Made by a program: the position numbers and the translations under genes
Assembly: GCF_003349955.1 (NCBI RefSeq)
Contig: NZ_QLKQ01000067.1
Span: 1-43,692 of the forward strand
DNA: 43,692 nucleotides
Reading direction: 5' to 3'
From: Azospirillum brasilense
GTDB taxonomy: Bacteria; Pseudomonadota; Alphaproteobacteria; Azospirillales; Azospirillaceae
Shown here: positions 18,534 through 26,106 of the stretch, piece after piece
Position numbering within the stretch: position 1 is the stretch's first letter
Layout of the letters: each line of letters begins with the position of its first letter
The notes under the pieces: model-generated
Told to the model about the DNA's origin: nothing
Databases searched by the model: none
Seen by the model: only the letters and a program-made list of their open reading frames with translations

Positions 18534-18845
18534 ATGAGCGACGCCGTCACCAAAGCGAAGAAGCCCGGCTTCATCCCGCCCCGCGAGCCGCTCTACGACT
18601 GGGGCCTGATGGTCACCGCCGCGGTGGACCTCCACAACGACGGCAGCCACCCCAACGCCGAGGACGGCGCGCTGCTGGCCCCCAAGGGCACGCCCGGCAC
18701 CATCGTGCGCATCGGCCACGCCGAGGGCACGCAGATCCCCGTCTATCTGGTGGAGTTCCCGGCCGGCGTCGTCGTGGGCTGCCTGGAGGAGGAGATCACG
18801 CCCGCCGACGGCCGCCGCCGAGGCGTCCCCGGCGTGATGGACTGA
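18534..18845 (+). CDS. Second NifZ-domain protein
   Basis: A 103-residue protein with a divergent NifZ domain: LHNDGSHPN, GALLAPKGTPGTIVRIG, PVYLVEF and VVGCLEEEI align with the corresponding parts of the preceding nifZ. The start at 18534 is chosen because AAGGAG lies six bases upstream; an ATG at 18507 overlapping the nifZ stop is possible but lacks a ribosome site. A tandem pair of NifZ-type genes suggests duplication and specialisation. Confidence 0.85.
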   Translation: MSDAVTKAKKPGFIPPREPLYDWGLMVTAAVDLHNDGSHPNAEDGALLAPKGTPGTIVRIGHAEGTQIPVYLVEFPAGVVVGCLEEEITPADGRRRGVPGVMD

Positions 18846-18879
18846 CCGCCCCCTCCACGCCACGGCCTGCGATGGACCC

Positions 18880-20031
18880 ATGATCTATCTCGACAACAAC
18901 GCGACGACCCCGCTGGCGCCCGAGGTGCGGGAGGCGATGCTGCCGCACCTGTCCGGAGAGTTCGGCAACCCCTCCAGCCCGCACGCCGCCGGCATGGCCG
19001 CCAAGCGGGCGGTGGGCGAGGCGCGCGCCCAGGTGGCGGCGCTGGTCGGCGCGAAGGCGGCGGACATCCTCTTCACCGCCAGCGCGACGGAGGCCAACCA
19101 CACGGCCTTGCTCGGCACGCTGCGCGCCGTCGCGGCGGAGCGTCCGGAGCGCCGCCACCTCGTCACCACGGCGATCGAGCATCCCTCGACGCTGATGCTG
19201 GCGCATGAACTGGAACGGCAGGGCTGGCGGGTCACCGTCCTGCCGGTGGACGGCACCGGCACCATCGCGCTCTCCGACCTGCGCGACGCGGTGACGTCCG
19301 ACACGGCTCTGGTCTCCGTCCTATGGGCGAACAACGAGACCGGGGCGATCCAGCCGGTCGGCGCCGCCGCCGACATCGCCCAGGCGCGCGGCGCCCTGTT
19401 CCACACCGACGCGGTGCAGGCCGCCGGGCGGCTGCCCATCAAGGTCGACGCGGTGAACGCCGACCTGCTGACGCTGTCCGCCCACAAGATGCACGGGCCG
19501 AAGGGCGTCGGCGCCCTCTTCATCCGCAAGGGCGTGCCCTTCGCCCCGCTGATCCACGGCCATCAGGAGCGCCACCGCCGCGGCGGGACGGAGAATGTGC
19601 CGGCCATCGTCGGCTTCGGCGCCGCCGCCGGCCGCGCCGCCGCCACGGTGGCGGAGGCCGACAGCATGGCGATCCTGCGCGACCGGCTGGAGCGCGGCGT
19701 GCTCGCTGCCTGGCCGGGCAGCCGGGTCAACGGCGAGGGGGCGGCCCGCCTGTCCAACACCAGCAACATCCGCTTCGCCGACCCGCAGGGCCGCCCGCTG
19801 GACGCGGAGGAGCTGCTGATGCGGCTCGACCGCGCCGGCATCGCCGTCTCCATGGGGGCGGCCTGCGCGTCCGGCGGCAACGAGCCGAGCCACGTCCTGA
19901 CCGCCATGGGCCTGACCCCGGCGGAGGCCGCGGCCAGCCTGCGCTTCTCCCTCAGCCGCTGCACCACGGCGGAGGAGGTGGAATCGGTCCTCAACGAGTT
20001 TCCCGCGCTCTACGCGCGGATCGCGGCCTGA
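18880..20031 (+). CDS. nifS: Cysteine desulfurase NifS (nifB-operon copy)
   Basis: PLP-dependent enzyme that takes sulfur from cysteine for Fe-S clusters. It has 383 residues: MIYLDNNATTPL at the start, THAT-type HTDAVQA, the PLP lysine in LSAHKMHGPKG (about residue 200) and the catalytic Cys in GAACASGGNEPSHV (about 325). It is distinct from the copy after nifU (42353-43558), being 18 residues shorter with roughly half identity by eye. With no nifU beside it, it may supply sulfur for NifB-co or act on other partners. Ribosome site is weak. Confidence 0.93.
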   Translation: MIYLDNNATTPLAPEVREAMLPHLSGEFGNPSSPHAAGMAAKRAVGEARAQVAALVGAKAADILFTASATEANHTALLGTLRAVAAERPERRHLVTTAIEHPSTLMLAHELERQGWRVTVLPVDGTGTIALSDLRDAVTSDTALVSVLWANNETGAIQPVGAAADIAQARGALFHTDAVQAAGRLPIKVDAVNADLLTLSAHKMHGPKGVGALFIRKGVPFAPLIHGHQERHRRGGTENVPAIVGFGAAAGRAAATVAEADSMAILRDRLERGVLAAWPGSRVNGEGAARLSNTSNIRFADPQGRPLDAEELLMRLDRAGIAVSMGAACASGGNEPSHVLTAMGLTPAEAAASLRFSLSRCTTAEEVESVLNEFPALYARIAA

Positions 20032-20069
20032 CCAAACGACAGCCAAGAACACGACGACTGGAGAGTGAC

Positions 20070-20279
20070 ATGAAGGTGATGGTGCGCAAGGCCGGTGAGC
20101 AATACACGATCTACGTCGCCAAGAAGGACCTGGAGGAGCCCATCACCGAGATGGAAAAGCCGGGCCTGTGGGGCGGCTGGGTCAAGGTCGCCAACGGCTG
20201 GACCCTCGACCTGCCGGAGATGCCGGCGGACACCCGCCTGCCCATCACCGTCGAAGCCAAGAAGCGCGGCGCGGAGTGA
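20070..20279 (+). CDS. nifT: NifT/FixU family protein
   Basis: A 69-residue protein, MKVMVRKAGEQYTIYVAKKDLEE at the start and WVKVANGWTLDLP in the centre, matching the NifT/FixU family of about 70 residues. Its function is not established; in other diazotrophs its loss has little effect. GGAGAG lies about five bases before the ATG. Confidence 0.93.
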   Translation: MKVMVRKAGEQYTIYVAKKDLEEPITEMEKPGLWGGWVKVANGWTLDLPEMPADTRLPITVEAKKRGAE

Positions 20280-20284
20280 CCGCC

Positions 20285-20569
20285 ATGGCCCTGTCCCCGG
20301 AACGGATCGACGCCATCGCCGCCCTGGCCGGCGGCCTCTTCGCGGGCGGCACCCGGCTCGACGCCGTGGTCCGCGCCGTTCGCGAGGCGAACCCGGACCT
20401 GTCCAACGTCACCGGGGCGCACGCCGCGGTGATGGCGGAGGACGCCTTCCGGGAGGAGCCCGGCTTCAACCTCTACCTCGTGGACGGCACCAACCATTGC
20501 TGGCTCATCACCAACAAGCCGGAGACGGCGACCGGCGTGGTGATCGCGCAACGGGACGAGGACGACTGA
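20285..20569 (+). CDS. Small nif-operon protein of unknown function
   Basis: A 94-residue acidic protein starting five bases after the nifT stop. It opens with a helical part (SPERIDAIAALAGGLFAGG) and continues through RAVREANPDLSNVTGAHAAVM to GFNLYLVDGTNHCWLIT near the end. I recall similar small proteins of an uncharacterised nif-associated family (possibly DUF6129), but cannot confirm it. The short spacing from nifT and to the DegT gene (14 bases) places it in the nifB operon. Confidence 0.8.
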   Translation: MALSPERIDAIAALAGGLFAGGTRLDAVVRAVREANPDLSNVTGAHAAVMAEDAFREEPGFNLYLVDGTNHCWLITNKPETATGVVIAQRDEDD

Positions 20570-20583
20570 ACAAGGATCGCGGA

Positions 20584-21774
20584 ATGACGATGCCCCAGGA
20601 CAACCCAGCCGAAGACGACGCGGAGCTTGGCGACTACATCCCGCTGATCGACCCGGACATTTCGGAAGCGGAGGTGGCGGTCGTCAGCCGCATCCTCACC
20701 TCCGGCAGCCTCGGCGACGGGCGGATGACGGAGGGGTTCGAGCAGGCCTTCGCCGCCTGGCTCGGCCGCGCCCACGCCGTCGCGGTGTCCAGCGGCACCA
20801 TCGCCACGCTGATGGTGCTCAAGGCCTACGGCATCGGGCCGGGGGACGAGGTGCTCTGCTCCCCCTTCGGCTGGCATCAGGTGCAGCACGCCATCGCGCT
20901 GGCCGGCGCGGAACCGATCTTCGTCGACATCGACTACTGGCAGCACACCATCAACCCGGCGAAGGCCGAGGCCAGGATCACGCCGCGGACCAAGGCCATC
21001 CTGGCCGGCAACGTCAACGGCCACCCCGCCCATTGGGACGAACTGCGCGCGCTCGCCACCGACAAGGGGCTGATCCTGATCGAGGATTCGACCGAGGCCA
21101 TCGGCTCCTCCTACAAGGGGAAGCTGGTCGGCAGCTTCGGCGACTGCGCCATCTTCGACTTTTCCGAACCCGGCGTGCTGGTGACCGGCGAAGGCGGGAT
21201 GATCGTCACCGACGACCGCAACCTCGCCCACCAGCTCCGCTACCTGCGCCGGCGCGAGATGGAACACCGCAACACGGTGGTCATCACCCGGACCATCCCC
21301 TTCCAGGCGGGCATGAGCAACATCACCGCCGCGCTGGGCCTCGTCCAGTTGAAGCGCCTGCCGGAGATCCTGGCGAAGCGCCGGGAGGTGGTCGGCTTCT
21401 ACGAGGCGGCCATGGCCAGCTTCGAGGGCATCAAGCCGCCCTACAAGGGGCCGGGCGCCGACGACGTGCACCCGATGGTCTACGCCGTGCATCTCGGCAC
21501 CCGCTTCACCGCCTCGGGGCGCAAGGCGGTGCTGGAGGACTTGGCGACGCACGACGTCGAGGCGTCGGACTACGGGCAGGCGCTCTACACCCAGCAATAT
21601 TACCAGGAGCGCGGCGCCAGCCGGGCCGACTGCCCGGTCTGCCAGAAGACGGTCGACCGCGTGCTGGCCCTGCCGCTGCACCACAAGGTCACCGCCGACG
21701 AGGTGCAGTTCATCGTGGACACGCTGAAGGACGCCACCGTCAACACGGGTGCGGGCGCGGCGATCTATTTGTGA
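20584..21774 (+). CDS. DegT/DnrJ/EryC1-family protein lacking the PLP lysine
   Basis: A 396-residue protein with the fold of sugar-nucleotide aminotransferases: VSSGTIATLMVLKAYGIGPGDEV, FVDID, the pyridine-binding Asp168 in LIEDSTEAIGSSYKGKLVG, and TGEGGMIVTD at 201-210. In active members the Schiff-base lysine lies in a motif such as SFHxxKxITxxEGG. Here the matching positions read DFSEPGVLVTGEGG, with Gly197 in place of lysine. It should therefore not form the usual internal aldimine. A CPVC pair near the C-terminus is also unusual. Start ATG has AAGG eight bases upstream. Its place in the nifB operon suggests a nif-linked, possibly non-aminotransferase role. Confidence 0.85.
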   Translation: MTMPQDNPAEDDAELGDYIPLIDPDISEAEVAVVSRILTSGSLGDGRMTEGFEQAFAAWLGRAHAVAVSSGTIATLMVLKAYGIGPGDEVLCSPFGWHQVQHAIALAGAEPIFVDIDYWQHTINPAKAEARITPRTKAILAGNVNGHPAHWDELRALATDKGLILIEDSTEAIGSSYKGKLVGSFGDCAIFDFSEPGVLVTGEGGMIVTDDRNLAHQLRYLRRREMEHRNTVVITRTIPFQAGMSNITAALGLVQLKRLPEILAKRREVVGFYEAAMASFEGIKPPYKGPGADDVHPMVYAVHLGTRFTASGRKAVLEDLATHDVEASDYGQALYTQQYYQERGASRADCPVCQKTVDRVLALPLHHKVTADEVQFIVDTLKDATVNTGAGAAIYL

Positions 21775-21789
21775 AACGCGTCCCTTTCA

Positions 21790-21832
21790 TCCCCTCCCCT
21801 GCGCAGCGGGGGAGGGTCAGGGAGGGGGCAAA
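21790..21832. repeat. Palindromic G/C-rich repeat
   Basis: CCCCTCCCCTGCG-CAG-CGGGGGAGGG followed by a GGGAGGGGGCAA tail. It is the same family as the copies at 24-90 and 39093-39197, in the 79-base space between the DegT-like and SIR2-like genes. Confidence 0.75.
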
Positions 21833-21853
21833 CGCCAGCCGAACGGGGTTAGC

Positions 21854-22744
21854 ATGACCGACACCGCCGTCCTCGACAGCACGGACACCAGCACGGATAC
21901 CGACACCATCATCGCGGAGATCGCCGCGGCGCTGAAGGCGCGGGGCGTGGTGCCCTATCTCGGGCCGGGCGCCTTCGCGCTGCTGCCGGAGGCCGACTGC
22001 CCGATCCCGCGCACGTCGCTGGAGCTGGCGCAGCGGCTGAACGCCAAGGTCGCCGCACCGGGCCGCATCCGCAGCCAGTTGACCGCCGTCGCCCAGTTCA
22101 TCGAATCGCGTCGCCACCGCAAGACGCTGGACGGCATCCTGAACGAGATCTTCAAGCGCGAGGTCCCGGCGACGCCGGTTCATGCGTGGCTGGCCGCCCT
22201 GCCCGCCCCGCCGATGATCGTCGATGTCTGGTACGACAACACGCTGGACAGCCTGCTGACCGCCGATGCGGGGCGGAACTGGGGCCAGATCCAGGGCCTG
22301 TCCCACCCGCAGGGCGTCGGCGAGTGGGTGAAATACTACGCGCCCGGCGGCGCGGAGGTCGAAGCCGCCGCGGCGTCGGGCTGGGAGACCCTGCTCTACA
22401 AGCCGTCGGGCAGCGCCACCCCGGCGGGGAACTACCTGATTTCCGACAGTGACTTCGTCGAGATCCTGACGGAGATCGACATCCAGACGCCGATTCCCGC
22501 CGTCGTGCAGGAACGGCGGGCGGGACGGAGCTTCCTCTATCTCGGCTGCCGCTTCGACCAGGAAATCCAGCGCACCTTCGCCCGCCAGATCGCCAAGCGC
22601 TCGTCGGGCAAGCACTGGGCGGTGATCGAGGGCGAGCTGTCGAAGAACGAGGCGCGCTTCCTGGAGTTGCAGAACATCACCCGCCTCGATCTGCCCCTGG
22701 ACGAGGCCGTCCGGCGGATCGGCGAGGCGATGGGGGCCAATTAA
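21854..22744 (+). CDS. SIR2-like NAD-binding domain protein
   Basis: A 296-residue protein resembling the SIR2_2 family. It has a short Thr/Asp-rich leader (DTSTDTDT), a nucleotide-binding loop VVPYLGPGAFALLP near residue 40, and a C-terminal FLYLGCRFDQEIQRTFARQI like the FLGYSLxDPxxR segment of SIR2-like proteins. The usual TTNYDxxLE motif reads VDVWYDNTLDSLL, so the conserved Asn appears replaced by Trp. Catalysis is therefore uncertain. The ribosome site is weak (GGGG). It is the last gene of the nifB operon before a large paired repeat. Function unknown. Confidence 0.7.
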   Translation: MTDTAVLDSTDTSTDTDTIIAEIAAALKARGVVPYLGPGAFALLPEADCPIPRTSLELAQRLNAKVAAPGRIRSQLTAVAQFIESRRHRKTLDGILNEIFKREVPATPVHAWLAALPAPPMIVDVWYDNTLDSLLTADAGRNWGQIQGLSHPQGVGEWVKYYAPGGAEVEAAAASGWETLLYKPSGSATPAGNYLISDSDFVEILTEIDIQTPIPAVVQERRAGRSFLYLGCRFDQEIQRTFARQIAKRSSGKHWAVIEGELSKNEARFLELQNITRLDLPLDEAVRRIGEAMGAN

Positions 22745-22763
22745 AGCGAGCGCGTCGCGAAGC

Positions 22764-22883
22764 TCCCCTCTCCCCTCTGGGGAGAGGGTGGCCCGAAGGG
22801 CCGGGTGAGGGGGTTGCACAGGGTGCTACGTCCGGCAAAAGCGCAACCCCCTCACCCTAACCCTCTCCCCAGAGGGGAGAGGG
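22764..22883. repeat. Composite paired palindromic repeat (short form), possible terminator
   Basis: Two hairpins (CCCTCTCCCCTCTGGGGAGAGGG type) at the ends face each other. Internal TGAGGGGGTTGC and GCAACCCCCTCA arms pair, and the loop carries TCCGGCAAAAGCGC. This is the reverse-oriented counterpart of the core at 14696-14752. It lies between the convergent SIR2-like and azoreductase genes, where such a structure could end transcription from both sides. Confidence 0.8.
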
Positions 22884-22895
22884 AACAATCACCCC

Positions 22896-23522
22896 TTACG
22901 CCGCGACCGGGGTCGCCAAGGCGTCGATCTCCTGCTGGGCGGCGGCCAGCGCCTTGGCGCGGGCGTCCGGACCCATGCCGACGCCCTCGGCGCGGATCAC
23001 CGTCACGTCGGTGACGCCCAGGAAGCCCAGCACCGTGCGCAGGAAGGACTCCTGGTGGTCCAGCGCGCTCATCGCGGCGTTGGTCGAGTAGACGCCGCCG
23101 CGGGTCGAGGCGATGTAGACCTTCTTGCCGCCGGCCAGACCGACCGGGCCGGTCTCGGTGTAGCGGAAGGTGCGGCCGGCCTGGGCGATGCGGTCGATCC
23201 AGGCCTTGAGCTGGGTCGGGACCGTGAAGTTGTACATCGGGGCGCCGATCACCACGACGTCGGCGGCCAGGAACTCGTCGACCAGCGCGTCGGTCAGGGC
23301 CAGCTCCTCCTGCTGGCGGGCGGTCAGGCCCTCCAGGTTGCGGAACTTCACGACCTGCATCAGCTCGCCGGTCAGGTGGTCCGGCGGGGCGACGGTCAGG
23401 TCGCGGACGGTCACCTCGGCGTCCGGGGTCGCCTGGCGCAGCGCCGCGACGATGGAGGCGGTGAGCTGGCGCGAAACGGAGGCGTCGCCCAGCGGGCTGG
23501 AGTCGATGCGAAGGATCTTCAT
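22896..23522 (-). CDS. azoR: FMN-dependent NADH:quinone oxidoreductase / azoreductase
   Basis: A 208-residue flavodoxin-fold enzyme. MKILRIDSSPLGDASVSRQL at the N-terminus binds FMN phosphate, APMYNFTVPTQLKAWIDRI and STRGGVYST are the family's other FMN contacts. It reduces quinones and azo compounds with NADH and protects against quinone stress. The ATG at 23522 has AGGAAG upstream; a GTG two codons earlier is rejected. It stands alone. Confidence 0.95.
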   Translation of the reverse strand: MKILRIDSSPLGDASVSRQLTASIVAALRQATPDAEVTVRDLTVAPPDHLTGELMQVVKFRNLEGLTARQQEELALTDALVDEFLAADVVVIGAPMYNFTVPTQLKAWIDRIAQAGRTFRYTETGPVGLAGGKKVYIASTRGGVYSTNAAMSALDHQESFLRTVLGFLGVTDVTVIRAEGVGMGPDARAKALAAAQQEIDALATPVAA

Positions 23523-23671
23523 GGTCACGTCTTCCTGTCCGGGAAGCGGGGCGCCGGTCCGGCACCGTCACCGCTTCGGTTTGTCTCGGAAGTGACCATA
23601 AGCCCGCTTACGCCAATCGATTGAGCTCCGATTTCGCCAATCTTCGTTGCGCGGATCAGAACAATCCCCGG

Positions 23672-24439
23672 TCAGCGCACCCGATTGCCGCCCTTGAACA
23701 CGACCATCTCGCCGCCCTTCATGACGGTCCAATCCTCGTCGCGGGTCAGGGGGCGGGTGGCGACCACCGTCACCACGTCGTCGGGCGTCGTCTCCTTGGC
23801 GAAATCGACGCTCATGTCCTCGTCGATCAGCGTCGCCGGGCCGAAGGGGGCCTTGCGGGTCAGCCAGGCAAGGTTGGTCGCGCAATGGCACCACAGGTAC
23901 CGCCCGTCGCTGAGCAGCATGTTGAAGACGCCCAGCGTGCCGAGGTCGGTGGCGAGGTCGCGGATCAGCCGCATCAGCGCGCCGCTGCTCTTGGGCGGCT
24001 CCGGATACTGCATGCGGATCTGGTCGAGCAGCCAGCAGAAGGCGTGCTCGCTGTCCGTCGCCCCGACCGGCTCGTAGAAGGTCAGCGTCCGGTCCTTGAT
24101 GCCCTTGAGCTGGCCGTTGTGGGCGAAGGTCCAGACGCGGCCCCACAACTCCCGCGTGAAGGGGTGGGTGTTCTCCAGCGACACCCGGCCGCGGTTGGCG
24201 CGGCGGATGTGGGAGATCACCACGCAGGACTTGATGGAATAACTGCTGACCAGCCGCGCGATCTCCGACTCGCAGCTCGGCGCCGGGTCGTGGAAGGCGC
24301 GGCAGCCCTTCCCCTCGTAGAAAGCGATTCCCCAGCCGTCGCGGTGCGGACCGGTCTGCCCGCCGCGGCGCATCAGGCCGCGGAAGCTGAAGCAGATGTC
24401 CGTGGGCACGTTGGCGCTCATGCCCAGGAGTTCGCACAT
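23672..24439 (-). CDS. Class II glutamine amidotransferase (YafJ/EgtC-like)
   Basis: A 255-residue protein with the N-terminal nucleophile Cys2 (MCELLGMSA), the SFRGLMRRGG and HRDGWGIAFYEG regions, and HIRRANRGRVSLENTHPF, WTFAHNGQL and TDSEHAF motifs of type II amidohydrolases. Such proteins cleave a gamma-glutamyl amide; no synthase partner lies nearby, so the substrate is unknown. It is not part of a visible operon. Confidence 0.9.
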   Translation of the reverse strand: MCELLGMSANVPTDICFSFRGLMRRGGQTGPHRDGWGIAFYEGKGCRAFHDPAPSCESEIARLVSSYSIKSCVVISHIRRANRGRVSLENTHPFTRELWGRVWTFAHNGQLKGIKDRTLTFYEPVGATDSEHAFCWLLDQIRMQYPEPPKSSGALMRLIRDLATDLGTLGVFNMLLSDGRYLWCHCATNLAWLTRKAPFGPATLIDEDMSVDFAKETTPDDVVTVVATRPLTRDEDWTVMKGGEMVVFKGGNRVR

Positions 24440-24575
24440 GGATCGGCCCCCATCGCAGGATTGTCGGGTATCAGACAGGACGGGGGCAAACCTACGACAG
24501 TCCGGGTTATCCCGTCACCCCTTTGCGGGTGGTGGGCTCAGCGATCGCCTGAACGCAGCGCGCGGCACAGGCGGG

Positions 24576-24720
24576 CAAGAATCGACACGGATTTCACGGA
24601 TCAAAACCGGATTTCACGGAATCCGCTGGATCCGTGCATGCGGCCGCACATCACACATCCTGTAATTTGGCGGTTCCGTGAAATCCGTGTCGCAATCCGT
24701 GCAATCCGTGCCGATTCTTG
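24576..24720. repeat. Large imperfect inverted repeat rich in CACGGATT
   Basis: The ends CAAGAATCGACACGGATT and AATCCGTGCCGATTCTTG are inverted copies with one mismatch. Inside, CACGGATTTCACGG and its complement recur at least six times, so the whole 145 bases can fold on itself. The element fills most of the space between the amidotransferase start (24439) and the nifO-like gene end (24746). No gene is seen in it. Confidence 0.8.
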
Positions 24721-24745
24721 TCACCCAACGGAGCGGCACGATTCG

Positions 24746-25177
24746 TCAATCGGTTGTCTTGGGTGGTGGGCAGGGCGGCATCCCGGCACGGGCGCAGCCT
24801 TCCAGCTTGCCCTCCGGCGCTCCGGCGGCCAACCCGATCCAGGCGTCCACCCGCTCCGCCTCGAAGCCGCAGTCGCGGCGGTCGCCCACCTGCATCAGCG
24901 GACGGCGGATCAGCAGCGGCGTCTTGAGCATCAGCGCCAGCGCGGCGGCCTCGTCCAGCGCGTCCGGATCGACATCGCCGCTCTTCACCGCCGGGGCGGC
25001 GCGGTTGAACCACTCGGCCACCGGGCGGTCGCCGAAGAAGGGGCGCAGGCGGTCCGCCGTCCAGGGTTCGGACAGCAGGTCGCGGGCGTGGACGGTGTGC
25101 CCGGCCTCCGCCAGCAGGGCCTTCTGGCGGTTGTTGCCGGCGCAGCCGGGTTTTTCGAAGAAGATCACGTCGGCCAT
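24746..25177 (-). CDS. nifO: Nitrogenase-associated ArsC/NifO-like protein
   Basis: A 143-residue thioredoxin-fold protein of the ArsC-like family. It begins MADVIFFEKPGCAGNNRQKALL with a single active-site-like Cys12, has EWFNRAAPAVK and PLLIRRPLMQVGDRR, the latter typical of the ArsC fold, and ends in a Cys/Pro-rich tail (CARAGMPPCPPPK). It resembles the 'nitrogenase-associated protein' group that includes Azotobacter NifO. It starts eight bases after the draG stop, so it is probably cotranscribed with draTG. The symbol is by resemblance. Confidence 0.8.
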   Translation of the reverse strand: MADVIFFEKPGCAGNNRQKALLAEAGHTVHARDLLSEPWTADRLRPFFGDRPVAEWFNRAAPAVKSGDVDPDALDEAAALALMLKTPLLIRRPLMQVGDRRDCGFEAERVDAWIGLAAGAPEGKLEGCARAGMPPCPPPKTTD

Positions 25178-25185
25178 GGTCGCGG

Positions 25186-26079
25186 TCACCCCTGCTTGAG
25201 CGCCGGGGAGCGGGCGAGCAGCCCGTCCACCTGGGCGCAGATTTCGTCGTAGACGGCGCGGTCGAGCTTGCGCAGCCAGCGCGGCGGGATGGTCTCCACC
25301 CCGTAGGTGGCGCCGGCCAGCATGCCGGCGATGGCGCCGGTGGTGTCGGCGTCGCCGCCCTGGTTGACGGTCTCGACGACGCAGGATTCCACGGAATCGG
25401 TCTGGAAATAATAGTGCATGACCGTCTGCATCGTATCGACGATGTAGGCGGTGGCCAGGCCCCGGTAGGGCTGGAATTTGAACTGCCGGTGCTGCGCGAT
25501 GAGCTTGTTCGACTCGTCGCGCACGTCGCGCACGCTGCCGCCCAGCACCAGACGGCGGACCATGTGGCCGAGCGTCAGGGTCGCCGCGTCGGACATCGCG
25601 TTGCAATGGGTGATGTGCGCCTGCTCCACCGTCCAGCGCTCGAAGGCGGCGTCGTCGCCCAGCGTCGCCAGGGCGACCGGCAGGTTGCGCATCGCCGCCC
25701 CGTTGCCGGCGTGATACTCGCTTTCCGGCTCCGACAGGGTGCCATGCATGATGAAGCGGCGGATGCCGCGCCGTGTCGTGTCCCCGACATCGACGGGGAC
25801 CCCCTTCAGCCAGACGGCGAACTCCTCCGCGGCGCGGCGGGCGTCCCACTCCGGGGCGGCCAGGATGGCGCGACCGAGATGGATCGACATCTCGGTGTCG
25901 TCGGTCACCTGCCCGGCCGGTAGCTTCAGCCAGCCGCCGCCCTTGATGTGCTTGTGAACGCCGTACTGGTGGGCGATCTCGCCCTTTGTCAGAAACTCGA
26001 CGGTGGCGCCCAGCGCGTCGCCGCAGGCCAGCCCGAGATAGGCGCCCAGCGCGCGTGAGCGGATGGAATGGTCAGTCAT
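25186..26079 (-). CDS. draG: Dinitrogenase reductase activating glycohydrolase DraG
   Basis: Removes ADP-ribose from the modified arginine of NifH and so reactivates nitrogenase when ammonium or darkness/anoxia stress ends. It has 297 residues of the ADP-ribosylglycohydrolase family. Metal-binding acidic residues are present: Asp60/Asp61 in GQVTDDTEM and Asp243/Asp245 in NQGGDADTTGAI, which hold the dinuclear manganese centre. It follows draT by 27 bases. Confidence 0.98.
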   Translation of the reverse strand: MTDHSIRSRALGAYLGLACGDALGATVEFLTKGEIAHQYGVHKHIKGGGWLKLPAGQVTDDTEMSIHLGRAILAAPEWDARRAAEEFAVWLKGVPVDVGDTTRRGIRRFIMHGTLSEPESEYHAGNGAAMRNLPVALATLGDDAAFERWTVEQAHITHCNAMSDAATLTLGHMVRRLVLGGSVRDVRDESNKLIAQHRQFKFQPYRGLATAYIVDTMQTVMHYYFQTDSVESCVVETVNQGGDADTTGAIAGMLAGATYGVETIPPRWLRKLDRAVYDEICAQVDGLLARSPALKQG

Positions 26080-26106
26080 GGGCCGGATCTGTCCCGTGAT
26101 CGGTTG

